From Apostichopus japonicus (Eukaryota; Echinodermata; Holothuroidea; Aspidochirotida; Stichopodidae), in the NCBI RefSeq assembly GCF_037975245.1, contig NC_092568.1, positions 34,072,501-34,136,500 on the forward strand: a stretch of 64,000 nucleotides of DNA, given 5' to 3'. This document shows positions 45,366 through 57,138 of the stretch, piece after piece. Position 1 is the first letter of the stretch, and each line of letters starts with the position of its first letter. The translations under genes and the position numbers were made by a program. Under the pieces are notes generated by a model, which was given only the letters and a program-made list of their open reading frames with translations, did no database searches and was not told where the DNA came from.

Positions 45366-45652
45366 GTAAGTAATTTACTATTACTCCAAAATAACAAAAT
45401 ACTTATCTATAATTTTAAGAAGGGTGCTGTGAAAGGATTAAAATATGTGACATTACAGTATAGACATTTGATCTTTCAGCAAATAACATGAGTGTATACT
45501 CAAGTAAAAAGTGCATACACTTTCAAAGCTAGCGGTTTCTCTATATATTATCTCTCTTATTATATTTCTCTTAGAAATTGCTAAATTAACCCAAAGTGTG
45601 TTCTTAACTTCTCCTTTTCCCACTCCCCATCCCTCTCCAATCTTTTCTCTCT
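45366..45652. other. Start of XDH intron 6
   Basis: Includes a C/T-rich stretch leading to the TU-like insertion site. Nothing else. Intron 6 extends to 57138 (11.8 kb). Confidence 0.5.
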
Positions 45653-45660
45653 CTCTTTCG

Positions 45661-45935
45661 CGTGACCGGACAAATACCCCCCAGACAAATACCCCCCGGA
45701 CGATTACCCCCCAGACAATAACCCCCCGGACGATTACCACCCGGACAGATACCCCCCCGGACAAATACCATCCCGGACAACTACCCCCCAGGACAACTAC
45801 CACCCGGACAGAAACCCCCCGGACAAGTACCCACCCGGACAACTACCCCCTCAGACTAATACCCCCTAGACAATTACCCCCCTAGACAATTACCCCCCGG
45901 ATAAATACCCCCGGACGAATATACCCCTGGACATA
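45661..45935. repeat. 15-bp minisatellite arm of TU-like copy 2 (left side)
   Basis: Tandem units of the type GACAATTACCCCCCG, homologous to the complement of 1975-2270. Confidence 0.9.
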
Positions 45936-46578
45936 TGCCGTTAACTTTAGGAGACGGATACAGCGACGGATACGCCCGTCTTTTTTCGAGTTTAGTTTCC
46001 CGCGGGCCTCAACATATACACTGGTCCCTCGGGCAACTCCGAGAGCATATTTACAATTGGGTCAGGGTGACGGTTAAACTGGCACCACTAGGTCGTCGTG
46101 TGCCCTGGCCCTTATAACCTCCTCCCGACTTTTAAAAAGATTTGAGCTTTTCATATATAAGCCCCCAAAACTCCTGGATAGGGTTTGACAATGGACCGAT
46201 GCCCGGGGGTTGGGTTGGGAATTGCTCACTGCTGGTAGTAACCAGGGGCGTATCCAGGATTTTCTAACCCGGGGGGCTGCAGCCCCCCCCCCCCCCCCCA
46301 ACCAAACTTGTTGAAAATTCGGGCAATATGCTGAGAATAAATGAATAGTTTAAAAATTATCTCCTTGGTAATTAAAATAAAGTTCTAAGCTTGGCAGACT
46401 AATTCGCCATTACTACTGTAAAAGAGAGTTTTGACATAATTGGACCTGTATGCTTTTTCTCCATCTATATAAGACATTTCGTTGTTTACATTAGCATCCT
46501 GCGGATGACTGCGCAACTTTCACGGACCGTACGGTACACGATGCCATGCGATGTAATGACCTATGCTTGCTAATATGA

Positions 46579-47401
46579 TATTGTATGTATGTATGTATGT
46601 ATGTATGTATGTATGTATGTATGTATGTATGTATGTATGTATGTATGTATGTATGTATGTATGTATGTATGTATGTATGTATGTATGTATGTATGTATGT
46701 ATGTATGTATGTATGTATGTATGTATGTATGTATGTATGTATGTATGTATGTATGTATGTATGGGTGTATGTATGTATGTATGTATGTATGTATGTATGT
46801 ATGTATGTATGTATGTATGTATGTATGTATGTATGTATGTATGTATGTATGTATGTATGTATGTATGTATGTATGTATGTATGTATGTATGTATGTATGT
46901 ATGTATGTATGTATGTATGTATGTATGTATGTATGTATGTATGTATGTATGTATGTATGTATGTATGTATGTATGTATGTATGTATGTATGTATGTATGT
47001 ATGTATGTATGTATGTATGTATGTATGTATGTATGTATGTATGTATGTATGTATGTATGTATGTATGTATGTATGTATGTATGTATGTATGTATGTATGT
47101 ATGTATGTATGTATGTATGTATGTATGTATGTATGTATGTATGTATGTATGTATGTATGTATGTATATGTGATCTTCCCGCAAGCAGGAACTCGCGAAAG
47201 AAGCCATGGAGGCTTATAGACTCGCAAGCTGACCGAAGCCAATCTCTCGGCACACATCCATTTAACGTCCATGTCGGGAAGTTGTTATTGAACAACACCC
47301 TTGCCAGACGACACACCTTGCTGTCGGCGGGGAATCGAACCGGGGATCTCATGACTGGGAGACGCCGGCGTTAACCAATAGGCTATACACTCCGCCTATT
47401 G
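46579..47401 (-). mobile_element. tRNA-derived SINE with a giant (ACAT)n tail, TSD TATTG
   Basis: On the minus strand the SINE starts at 47396 with a tRNA-like head: an A-box-like TAGCCTATTGGTTAACGCCGG region and a perfect B box GGTTCGATTCC. It has a body of about 160 bp and a 3' tail of ACAT tetranucleotides. The 5-bp TATTG occurs on both sides (46579-46583, 47397-47401). Removing it rejoins the host element sequence. Confidence 0.88.
46584..47166. repeat. (ATGT)n microsatellite, about 145 units
   Basis: An almost perfect array about 583 bp long with one interruption (ATGGGTGTATG near 46762). It is the 3' tail of the SINE. All six frames stay open through it, giving spurious periodic peptides. 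Confidence 0.97.
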
Positions 47402-48298
47402 ACATTAACATGTTGAACGCGCGCTTTGCGCGCGAAACATTTTGGTTATATTTTTCGGGCAAGTCGTTACAGCCCCCAAATCCAATTGGGCTCCTACGCC
47501 TTTGACTACACACATAGACAGTTTTGAGGCTGTTCAATTTTGAACATGCATTTTCATGCTCACTGATATTATGTGATGTCTGCTCTTTGCTTTACAAATT
47601 CGAACAGGCGTGTAGCGAGTAATTTGCCAACGGAAGGGCGAAGCCTGTAGGCAAACTATCTAAGCGAAGCGCCACCATGGGTTGGCGCGAAGCGTACAAG
47701 AAAATTTTGGCCGAAAAAGCCTCCCAGATCGCTGGAAATGACACTTCCCAGGCCTTGTAAGTTGCATCTAAGCATTGTCTATTTTTAAATTACTAGCGAT
47801 ATCATAGAGAAAATTTGCTCGGGGGGGGGGGGCGGTCGCCCCTTCCCGAAATGCGTCATGTTCCCCGACGACTCGGTCGAGTTCAAGACCAGCCACAGTT
47901 GGTTCCATTGCACAATTGAACAATTGTTCAAGGCGTCCATACACACACACGCGTTATGCTAGACCATATATAGTATATATATATATAGATACATTAGTGA
48001 GAGAGGAAAAATGGAAACGTCAACTATAGCACCAATGGTGCAGAAGCTCATACCTTTTCGAGCTTAAAAATGTAGGGCCCACAAAACTTTATGGCCCACC
48101 AAATTTCCGGCCATTTTTCAGATTCCACCAATTTTGGGCCCATGAAGGATACCCCCCCCCCCCCCTCCGTTAGCAGAATACTGGCCACACCACTGGCTAT
48201 AATTCCTATTTTCCCCCTTTAAATCCTGTTTTACCCACTCTCTCAAACAATTCCACTGACCTACCCTATTAAACTTTCTCCCCTCTACCTGAGCAGAC

Positions 48299-51025
48299 CT
48301 GAAGTATGGAACGCGAAAAGGGCAACCGTATTTCGTTGCCTAAACTAAGTTTGTTTCGTTGCCTAAACTAAGTTTGTTGCTGTCTAAACTAAAGCTGTTG
48401 CTGCTAGTTTACCATGTTGCTGTTGTTCGTTGATGTCTAAACTTACGTTGATGTCTAAAGTCACGTTGACGACTAAACGCGCCTTAATGTCTAAACTCAC
48501 GTTGATTTATAAACCTTACGGTTGATGTCTAAACTCACGTTGATGTCTAAAACTTTCGTTGCTAAGTTAACTTACGGTTGATGTCTAAACTCACGTTGAT
48601 GTATACACTTTCGTTGCTATCTAAAGTTCCGTTGTGAACACATTGTGAACGAACATCATTCTTTCTTTTCAAAAAAATTATAACAATCAACCGCAAGTTG
48701 CTTCCGTGCAGTGCTAACAACATATCTATTACAGAGATTTTCATGCTAAATACAGCCAATTATGTTTTCTCAAATTTCCCGAGATTTGTTTGGTTAATAG
48801 TCCCTTACCCATTGTCTGCAAACATGCTTGCATCTTCAGTGCTCAATGAACGCAAAGTATGATGGTTTAACTATGTAACGCGAAAAAAGGGGGGGGGGGG
48901 GGTAATCGTTAATGTCATGCCGGATTTGTAGCAACAGCCATGTAAATATCCTTAACAACCTGATTTGTCGAACAAAATCACGTTAACGATATTTGCATGA
49001 TAGTTGATACAACTCCGAGGACGTTATTTACATTTATATTGTTAATGTCATATTTGAATAATTGTTTTATCACAGAAAGTTATGAGTTGAGACAATCTAT
49101 GAATTTTGCGGGAAGCTACCACAACATCTCTGATACTGAAAAGGACTTTAAATCTCACAGTATGCTTTGTTCTCTCCATATTGAGAGTTGATAATGTAAA
49201 ATGTGCATTTATACCACAGTTATTTCTTCGTTGCAAACTTGCGTAAAGTTTTGCGGTCCCTTTGACCACGTGCTTCAAGTCATGATTCTGGTGCAACACT
49301 AATTCGTGTGCATAAACTACTGCAGTCATACATCGTCAAAAGTAGTCATTGAAGTTTCGACATTGCGTAAAAATGTTATTTAAATACTATAATTTTCGTG
49401 GAGTTGGTTGTTTCCAAATACTGAAAAGCATCCAGGGTAAATGTTGGATCAGTTGCTCTATGGTTGGATGTAGTCTGCGCTTCGTGAGTAACAAGAGGGG
49501 CACAGTATTGAAGTACGTAGGCAATATGACTCACAGAACTAGTTTACTAAACCCGCCAAGCAAGTTCATTCGTAACACCAATCCAGTTCGGAGTTTCGAT
49601 TTGCGAAAGGGATTGTGTTGTAAATGGAATATACACAAACCTCGCTCAGCATTGTTAAGAATTTTAGACCAAAAAACCTGCTAACATGTTATGCAAGAAA
49701 CGAATCATCCAAGATACACTCGAGTTTTGACTAAGGCTATGTGTTGTAGGTAAGGTGATATGATCTTTTCTCCACAAATTTTCAGGATATGCGCATGTGC
49801 AGTTGAAACTCCGAAGTTTGAACAGGCCTAATACAAATTGCGTGGAATTTAGCGAGATATGCACACTACATTTGCGGGGATATTTGAAGAGTTGGGGTAG
49901 CTGGTGAAATCGCTGCAGGTCAAAGCATCGAGGTACTATATACGGAGTTGGAGAGGAGGAAAGAGTGGCAGGGCAGGCGAAATGAAGGTCGGACGGCCGC
50001 CCTTGTAAAACAGCGAAGCTAGGGCACTGGATGGCATCCGCCATATATATATTGTGTAGAGAATTCACAAAGTACAGGCAGTGATAAGATCGCATCTTCT
50101 CAACTATAAACACTAGTAAAAGTATAGGTCATATAATAAACGCAATTGGTGTTCGATCGGGACGAAAACATTTGTCTTTAGTAATATGACTGTCATTCGT
50201 TTTACTTGATTGCCGACATTCCCCACAACATATCCAGACATCATGTAATGGTTCAATAATTCAATTTTAAGTACAGTATTTTATGCTGGCATTTTGTCTC
50301 GACACTCGTTTTACTTGATTACCGACATTCCCAGATTATCTCTACACATTGTTGGAGGGGCTCAATGAAATCAGTTTAAAAATGCAGTATTTTTATGCTG
50401 GTACTTTGTCCAGACACTCGACTTTGTACTTGATTTCCGACATTCACAGCGTATATGCATAGCCTATAAGTATAACATTATAACATTTTAAAAGTTGTTT
50501 ACCGTGCAGCCTCCTATTCGTATGAGTTGTACTAACGCACATGTTATCTGATAGGCTGGCTGTGGGAGATACGGTAGCTTGTAAAACAAGGTTTCCACAA
50601 GTTTGCGTTTGGTGACTCCAAATGGACTTTGACCTCCAAGACCCCTATTGTTTTTGGTGCAGGTGTGTATAGCCACGTACAATAGACTGACCTGTGTTTA
50701 TTTAATGTATCAAAATGGTGGTTCGGGCCATTTCTATAGTAACAGCTAGTTCTGCTTATACTAACACCTTTCTAGTGTACTGAAGTCATCGAAACCTCAA
50801 TGCATTTTGCATTCTGGTTTACATTACACGGTTGAGCAATTTTGAACAGCGCCGATAGCAACAACGTAAGTTTAGACAATGACATATGTTTAGACAACGG
50901 AAGTTAAAATAACGTGAGTTTGAGCAACAACGTGGTAAAACAGCAGCAACAACTTTAGTTTAGACTGCAACAAACTTAGTTTAGACAACGAAATATGGTT
51001 GCCCTTTTCGCGTTCCATACTGAAG
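48299..51025. mobile_element. Foldback-type element with 18-bp terminal repeats, TSD CTGAAG
   Basis: A 2715-bp element (48305-51019) with inverted ends starting TATGGAACGCGAAAAGGGCA, followed in each arm by repeats of GTTGATGTCTAAACTCAC-like units (48333-48640 and inverted at 50850-50995). The perfect 6-bp CTGAAG flanks it (48299-48304, 51020-51025). The interior has only short frames. Structurally it parallels the TU elements but shares no sequence with them. Confidence 0.85.
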
Positions 51026-51294
51026 CACTCCTTGCCAAAATTTTGGCTGGCTGCCTACGTACCTCAGGCTCAAAGACTTCTAAGAATCGGCAAGTGCTGA
51101 TTGGCTATAAGGCTCTCATGCTTACAGTTCAACAGTTAATAACAACTCCCAGTCCTGCTTTAATTCCACTAACAGCCTCTGCAGAGCTTAACCACAAATG
51201 TAAACAAACACTGCAGAAACTGGGAGACAAATTTAAGGAGCTTTGGCAAAAGGTGAAGGCTCAGATTTTTTTAAACAATGGGGATTCATTGTAA
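51026..51294 (+). other. Unrecognised open frame next to the foldback element
   Basis: A frame of about 90 codons ending at 51294 with protein-like composition (GYKALMLTVQQL, LQKLGDKFKELWQKVK, amphipathic helix). When the foldback element and one CTGAAG are ignored, the frame continues leftward in phase through 48225-48304. It may be a captured exon or an old element gene. I do not recognise it. Confidence 0.35.
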
Positions 51295-52871
51295 TTAATT
51301 AACTTTTGACCAAAAATTATTAGGCATCATCTTATTCATACACAATCCAACAATCATCAGTTCAACTTTGAATATGATCCATCAAAATCTTGAGGAGATT
51401 GAGATATTTGAAAATATTACAAAGAATGACCCCTGATGACCCCCTAAATGACATTTGACCTCAATTTTCCGAACACCCCTCATAACCCTCATCCCGAGGA
51501 ACGTTGTGACCAAGTTTCATTATAACTGGCCATACACTGTACGAACAGGAGCAATTTGAAAATATAGGGCGGCGGCCCGGGCCACAAAAGACCCCTAGTT
51601 GATCTTTGATCTCAAATTCATGAACACCCTGAAGGTAAAACTTCCATAGTACTATCGTGACAAACCCTCAACATTGTACCATGGAATCTGTAGGAGAAGA
51701 AGCATTTTGCGTATTTCCACAAAATGGCCCATTACGGCCCACAGGTGACCATTGACCCCAATTTCGGACCATCTCTGATGGCCCTATACCCAATGGTCCT
51801 TGTGTCCAAGTTTCATGAAATTCCATTGAATACTGTGTGAGTGGGAGCGGTTTTACCAATTGTTGACGGATAGAGTGATAGACGCCGCACTGTAACAATA
51901 GCTCACACCAGCATGCTGGTATGAGCTAAAAATGGAGTTGTCGGTGTAAGGGGTAGGGTGAGGCGCACGTCCCCTCTGTAATCTTCGATCTGTCACTGGC
52001 TACCCTGTGTATATAATAGGGATCAGCGCTGTAATTATGACTGTTCCTCTTTCTCTTCCCGAGGTCTTGGCGTTTATCTTCTACTTCCTCCTTTTCTCCT
52101 TTTTCTCTCTTTCTTCTTTTTCTTTTCCCTTCCTTCCTCTCCTCCTTTTCTTTTTTCTCCCTCTTTTTCTCTTTTTTCTTCTCTTTTTTTCTCTCCTCTT
52201 TTCCTTACCCGGGGGCGCGCGCCCCCAACGCCCCCTGGATACGCGCCTGGTAACTATTAATTTACTATTTGTTATAGTGACACTATTCTGTATTATTAAT
52301 CTCCGAACAATTCAGGTTTATTGCGGCTTACCATTTTCAAGTTTTCTTCTGAGTAATTTTACTTGATGATTTGTTATGTTATGTTAGTTTTTGTATAGCG
52401 CTTTATATGGCACAGCCATCTCATAGCACTTTGAATCCTTGGTCATCAGGCTGGCTGCTGAGAATCCAGCGCACACAGCTTAGTTACCTCACAGGTACCC
52501 ATTTATACACCTGAATGGATAGGGGCAGTCGAGATAAAAGTGCCTTGCCCAAGGACACAACATAACAGGATTATATATAAACAAAAGCATTAGCCACTCG
52601 GCCTCCACGCTCCTCTTGTTTTGCTTATTCTAAGCTATTTTTTCCTGTAAGTGCACGCCATTTTAGGATGGGAGGAGCAGACGGGAGGGGCGGGGCAAGC
52701 ATAACCACGGTCCACCCCTCTAGTTTAGTGTGCATGATCATCATCCATACCCCCATGCATTGTTTCATGGACCGCTGGGCTATCATAGTCAAACCCGGTT
52801 ACGGTGTAGCCCGTTACACCGACAGAATTGCCTGTAAGGTTTCATAATAGTATGTACGATTGTATGAAACG

Positions 52872-54809
52872 TAAGTCAGGGGCGTAGCCAGGATTTTCAA
52901 AGTTGTAGGCACGACTATCTGAGCGGAGCGCCACCATCGGTTGGCGCGGAGCGTACAAGAAAATTTTTGGTTTTACAAACCCCCCAGATGGCCGGAAACG
53001 GCCCTTCCCGAGTGTTAATTCTGGTTCCCTGGCCTCATGCTAACTTGAGACACCTCATTCAATATCACCTTTAAACCCCAAAACGAACGAGTCAAAATAG
53101 TACGTAATGCAATACTACATAATGTATTTAAAATTAGCAAAGTACATGTACAGAGTAGTCTTACTTTTCAACTTCTGATACTTGTATATACAAAGATAGG
53201 CCAGAATTGTCCTTGATACAACTATAGCCAGTAATTGTCTTTGATACAACTGTTACTAGTAAATTTTTAAGTTAGCCTAATAAGAGAAGGCGAGAGCTAT
53301 CCGACGATTGCCATCTGATGCAAATTTCTTCAGCACAGCTTCAACGACAATTGCAAAGTCTCTGTGGATGTCAGTGACGTAGCCAGAATTTTTTTCAGTG
53401 GGGGGAGGGCGCTGGGTGGCTTGACCATTTCCTGGGAGGGCGTCTTGTTACTATCTAAGCGGAGCGCCACCATGAGTTGGCGCGCAACGTACCTAAATTT
53501 TTTAGCTAAAAGGCCTCCTAGATCGACGGAAATGACACTTCCCAAGCCTTGGAAGCAGGGGCGTCAATCCGATTTGAAACGTGGGGGGGGGGGGCGGACG
53601 TAATTGATTCGAGTATTCGGGCCGCAAGTACTATCTAAGTGGAGCGCCACCATCAGTTGGCGCGCAGCGTAGCAAGAAAATTTCAGATTTCAATATCTGC
53701 CAGATCGCTGGAGATGGCACTTGCCAGGCTGGATAGCAGCCATCTAGTTGCGTGCTTTCGGGAGAAAATTACAAATTCGTCACTCAGGAAATCTGCAATA
53801 AAGTTCATGCGGCCTTAATTTTTGGTCGATTATTTCTGTTTTTAGCGATTCCAATTGACATCAACATTAGAACCCAGTGCAAGTTGACAAATGATGCGGC
53901 GAACTGGTAACCCCAGCCCCATTTTGCCTATGTTTCAGGATAGAATACCCCTCATTTGTTCAAACCCATGACAACTAACAATCTGTTAATAAATTTACTT
54001 CGAAATGGGCACATTATATTGCACCAAGTCGGTCAAGGAATGACCCCAGGGCCTCAGATATAGGCCTATAGGAACGATGCCACAAAATGTCCACGGACAT
54101 ATACTATAGGCAAAGGAAGCTATCCGTCGCGACTGCATGTGCGACTGCGGTCGAAGGGTCGTTCATGAGTGGTCATCATGGAGATTCGAGACCATTCAGA
54201 CCAATGATATATTTTTCGCACATGTAATTTTTTTCGACACCCAAAATCCCAGTGGGAGGGCGACTGGGGGCGACAAGCTTTCATGGGGGCTGTCGCCTCC
54301 ACGCCCCCTGGCTACGCCACTGGTGGATGTGCATGAGTGCCAAACCGATGAGTCTCTCTTCATTCATTGTATAGTTTTTTTAAACTACGCACGTAGTTTT
54401 TTATTCTGCGCATTGCGCTTAAAGACCTTTCAGCAGTTGCCGAAGCTATTGGCATGGTTAATCATGGTTAGGCTATAACTAGATGTTAAAAAACTGACAA
54501 GATCGTATCCTAGTCTTTTTCGGCGGGTAGAGTGTTGAATGAAACGGCACGCGATAGAAATGACAGCCTAGATGACAGAAGAATAGGTCATCTAATTTAG
54601 CCATATTCTTGCTACGTTCATTTCAATAGTTTTTCCTGTCTTTACTCTTAAACTCGTCCCGCAAGCTTATGGATTTGAATTATGGGTGTTTTAAAAAAAA
54701 AGATAACTTGGCCAAAAAAGTTGTAGGCCCGGGCCTACAGTTCTACATACTGGCTACGCCCTGTAGGCCCGGGCCTACAGTGCTACATACTGGCTACGCC
54801 CCTGTAAGT
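52872..54809 (+). mobile_element. TIR element (CAGGGGCGTAGCCAGG) inside TU copy 2, TSD TAAGT
   Basis: A 1928-bp insertion (52877-54804) with ends CAGGGGCGTAGCCAGG / CTGGCTACGCCCCTG and the 5-bp TAAGT on both sides (52872-52876, 54805-54809). The empty site in copy 1 (near 1050) has a single TAAGT. It contains the recurring core at 52912-52968, a nested hAT-type element (53372-54322) and a near-terminal duplication of a segment with TGTAGGCCCGGGCCTACAG (54720-54800). Confidence 0.9.
53364..54330. mobile_element. hAT-type element, CAGTGACGTAGCCAG ends, TSD GTGGATGT
   Basis: A 951-bp element (53372-54322) with inverted ends CAGTGACGTAGCCAG / CTGGCTACGCCACTG and the perfect 8-bp duplication GTGGATGT. 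Inside, at 53556, another hAT-like end (CAGGGGCGTCAATCCGA) suggests a further partial insertion. It holds two copies of the recurring core (53451-53500, 53631-53680). Confidence 0.88.
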
Positions 54810-55184
54810 AAAGAAAGAGGCTTGAGACCACGACGTCAGTACCATTTGAAAAAAACCTACTCTCTGGTTATTCTGTTTGCAAAAAGAATGATGATAATCT
54901 AAGAAATCAATTTAATTTTCCCTAGTTATAATAACGTTTCATATCAGAATAATAATCTGATATATCAGAAAAATAATCTGATATACCAGATTAAGAAAAT
55001 TGTCTTTCATGGCCCTAATGGGCTTTCGTACTACGTAGTTCACCAGCTAAAGGTCCGCTTGGTTAACAGGGGGGGGGGGGGGCTGGGGCGTATTCTGGTT
55101 TAGTTCGGGTAGTAACCTGGGTGAGGTATCTGTGCTGGTGTATTTGTGCGGGTAGAGTTTTCCCGGAGGTAATTGCTGGGGGTG

Positions 55185-55434
55185 GGGTTAATTGTCCTCG
55201 GGGGTATTTGTCCTCGTTGATGTATGTCCGGGGGTAGTTGTCCCGGGGGTAGTTGTCTGGGGGGTACTTATCCTCGGGGGTATTTGTCCTCGGTGGTGTA
55301 TGTCCGGAGGGTATTTGTCCGGGGGGTAGTTGTCCTCGGAGGTATTCGTCCTCGGGGGTTTTTGTCCGGGGGGTACTTGTCCCGGGGGTATGAGTCCGGG
55401 GGGTATATGTCCGGGGGGTATTTGTCCGGCAACA
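55185..55434. repeat. 15-bp minisatellite arm of TU-like copy 2 (right side)
   Basis: G-rich 15-bp units (GGGGGTAGTTGTCCC type), complementary to 45661-45935 and homologous to the complement of 410-660. Confidence 0.9.
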
Positions 55435-55442
55435 CTCTTTCG

Positions 55443-57138
55443 TCACCCTGACATTGTTTTCCCACCTCTTCTTCCGTGATTTAGCTGTTCACATATTTAA
55501 ATCACTGCATGCACCTTTGAAAATATTATAATCACTGAAGTCTATCCTGTGGAAATTGAGGAGAAGGAGGTTGTAGTCAAAATGGCGTGAACATGGCTAA
55601 TGGCCACAGCAATCAAGAGGTTACTTATACTAGTATATATTTGAGAAATTTGATGAATTAGTAATAAAGGTGTAATCCGGTAATCTTATCTGTTAACGAA
55701 CTGTTACATTTTCTAGAGAAGCAGATCACATAATCTACCTCGCCAACCCCTTTATTATTTATTCCTCCCCTACCTTCACAATGACGAATTCTACTATTGA
55801 AGCCATTCCTTTGATCTCCTTACAGTTTCGAGAAAGAACAGAACAGTTCTGCTCGCATTTGAAATGAGTATTTAAATGCTAATCACTGAAACTTTTAACA
55901 TACTAAAATTTGCTTCATGTTTTCCAAACGTACCCTGCAGGAGGTTATTACGAAGCATTCTAAAATTATTCACACGCATCGTGGAGTATCCATAATTTAA
56001 TCTATTAAATTCATCAGCTCAAAGAAATCTTTAACGATGGCTGGAGAATACTTGACCTCGTTTGAGAATTTGAATAACCTTCAAATGTAGGAATACTGAT
56101 GACCTTTAACACTGCAGACAGGACAGCATCGAAAGCTATTTGAGATATGGTGTCATCTGAAATGCAAACAGAACTGATTTTCTGTGTCCAAACCTTTTTT
56201 TAAAGTATTTAATTCTCCTCCACCTTCACAATAACGAATTCTACTATTTGAGCCATTCCTCTTATCTCCTTAAAGTTTCGAGAAAGAGCAGTAGCCTTCA
56301 GTTCTGCTCGCATTTGAAATGAGTATTTAAATGCTAATCACTGAAACTTTTAACATACTAAAATTTGCTTCATGTTTGCCAAATGTACCCTACAGGAGGT
56401 TATTACGATGCATTCTAAAATAATTCACATGCATCGTAGAGTGTCCATGTTAATTGTATTAAATTCATCAGCTCAAAGAAATCTTTTACGATGGCTGGAG
56501 AATACTTGACGTCGTTTGAGAATTTGAATAACTATCAAATGTAGGAATACTGATGACCTTTAACACTACAGACAGGACAGCATCAAAAGCTGTTTGAAAA
56601 TATGGTGTCATCTGAAATGAAGACAAAACTGATTTTGTGTGTCTCGATCGTATTTCATATTTTGAACTTCAGAATTGTCTATAATACACTACAGGTCCTT
56701 GCTATTTCCGTTTTGTTGGCTGCAATTGCGTAGGCTTTGTTTTTCTGTAAAAAATACTTAAACTATAAATAGATCTGGAATATTTGTTCAATGTTGAAAG
56801 TAAATAAAGTATGCTGGTTTCAAGTTATGCTTTTGGAATAACTGTATCAACATGACATGTGCATTCCTAGAATCTCAAAGTCGAATTGCGGACTTGGGGT
56901 TCTAGCGTGGAAACATGAGGAGGGCGCGGAGAAGGAATATTGGAATATTATGGCAAACTGAACAACTTATGCCCCAAAAAAACCTGTTTTCTATGTGAAT
57001 TGTAAGGAATGCTTCTTGTCTTCTTCTTTTGATTTCGTCCAGTAAATATCCATCATTTTCTTTTAGCCTAAAAAAGCGAGCCTAGGCCCCTCCCAAAAAA
57101 GTTGATGAATGGAATGGTAATTTACTTTTAATTTTCAG
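55443..57138. other. End of XDH intron 6, with a 450-bp tandem duplication
   Basis: Two adjacent copies of about 450 bp (55740-56190 and 56195-56640) share blocks such as GCATTTGAAATGAGTATTTAA and TGATGACCTTTAACACT. They differ by scattered substitutions. The intron ends with ATTTTCAG. No genes recognised. Confidence 0.75.

Larger units (their letters stand above)
48021..51927. mobile_element. Foreign stretch inside the TIR element, boundaries approximate
   Basis: Compared with the same element at 14175-14200, the host sequence stops after AAACGTCAAC and resumes at AAAAATGGAGTTG. The stretch starts with a short AGCTCATACC motif and ends with a palindrome (GCTCACACCAGCATGCTGGTATGAGC, 51901-51926). 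The part 51400-51900 resembles dispersed marine-invertebrate repeats with GACCAAGTTTCAT motifs. It hosts the foldback element at 48305-51019. Confidence 0.6.
46238..52254 (-). mobile_element. TIR element (CAGGGGCGTATCCAGG) inside TU copy 2, TSD GTAAC
   Basis: An insertion of 6007 bp (46243-52249), reverse orientation, of the same family as 13041-14491 and 20549-22661. Ends are CAGGGGCGTATCCAGG and CCTGGATACGCGCCTG. The 5-bp GTAAC flanks it (46238-46242, 52250-52254) and is present once at the empty site near 1669. Its own sequence is split by a SINE (46584-47396) and by a 3.9-kb foreign stretch (about 48021-51927). Confidence 0.88.
45653..55442 (-). mobile_element. TU/foldback-like transposon, copy 2, expanded by nested insertions
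   Basis: Inverted copy of 410-2270, bounded by the perfect 8-bp duplication CTCTTTCG (45653-45660, 55435-55442). Its parts lie at 45661-46242 (right arm and inner segment), 52250-52876 (middle, including the SINE-like part) and 54805-55434 (left arm). Two TIR elements separate them. The ends are CGTGACCGGACAAATAC and, inverted, TGTTGCCGGACAAATAC. It lies wholly inside XDH intron 6. Confidence 0.9.

Noticed and set aside
46491-47374. Long open frames (up to about 260 codons) of periodic Met-Tyr-Val-Cys or Ile-His-Thr-Tyr
   Set aside because: They arise only because the (ATGT)n tetranucleotide has no stop in any frame. They are the SINE tail, not genes.
47325-47396. Possible minus-strand tRNA gene
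   Set aside because: Same reasoning: it is the tRNA-like head of a SINE with its own target duplication.
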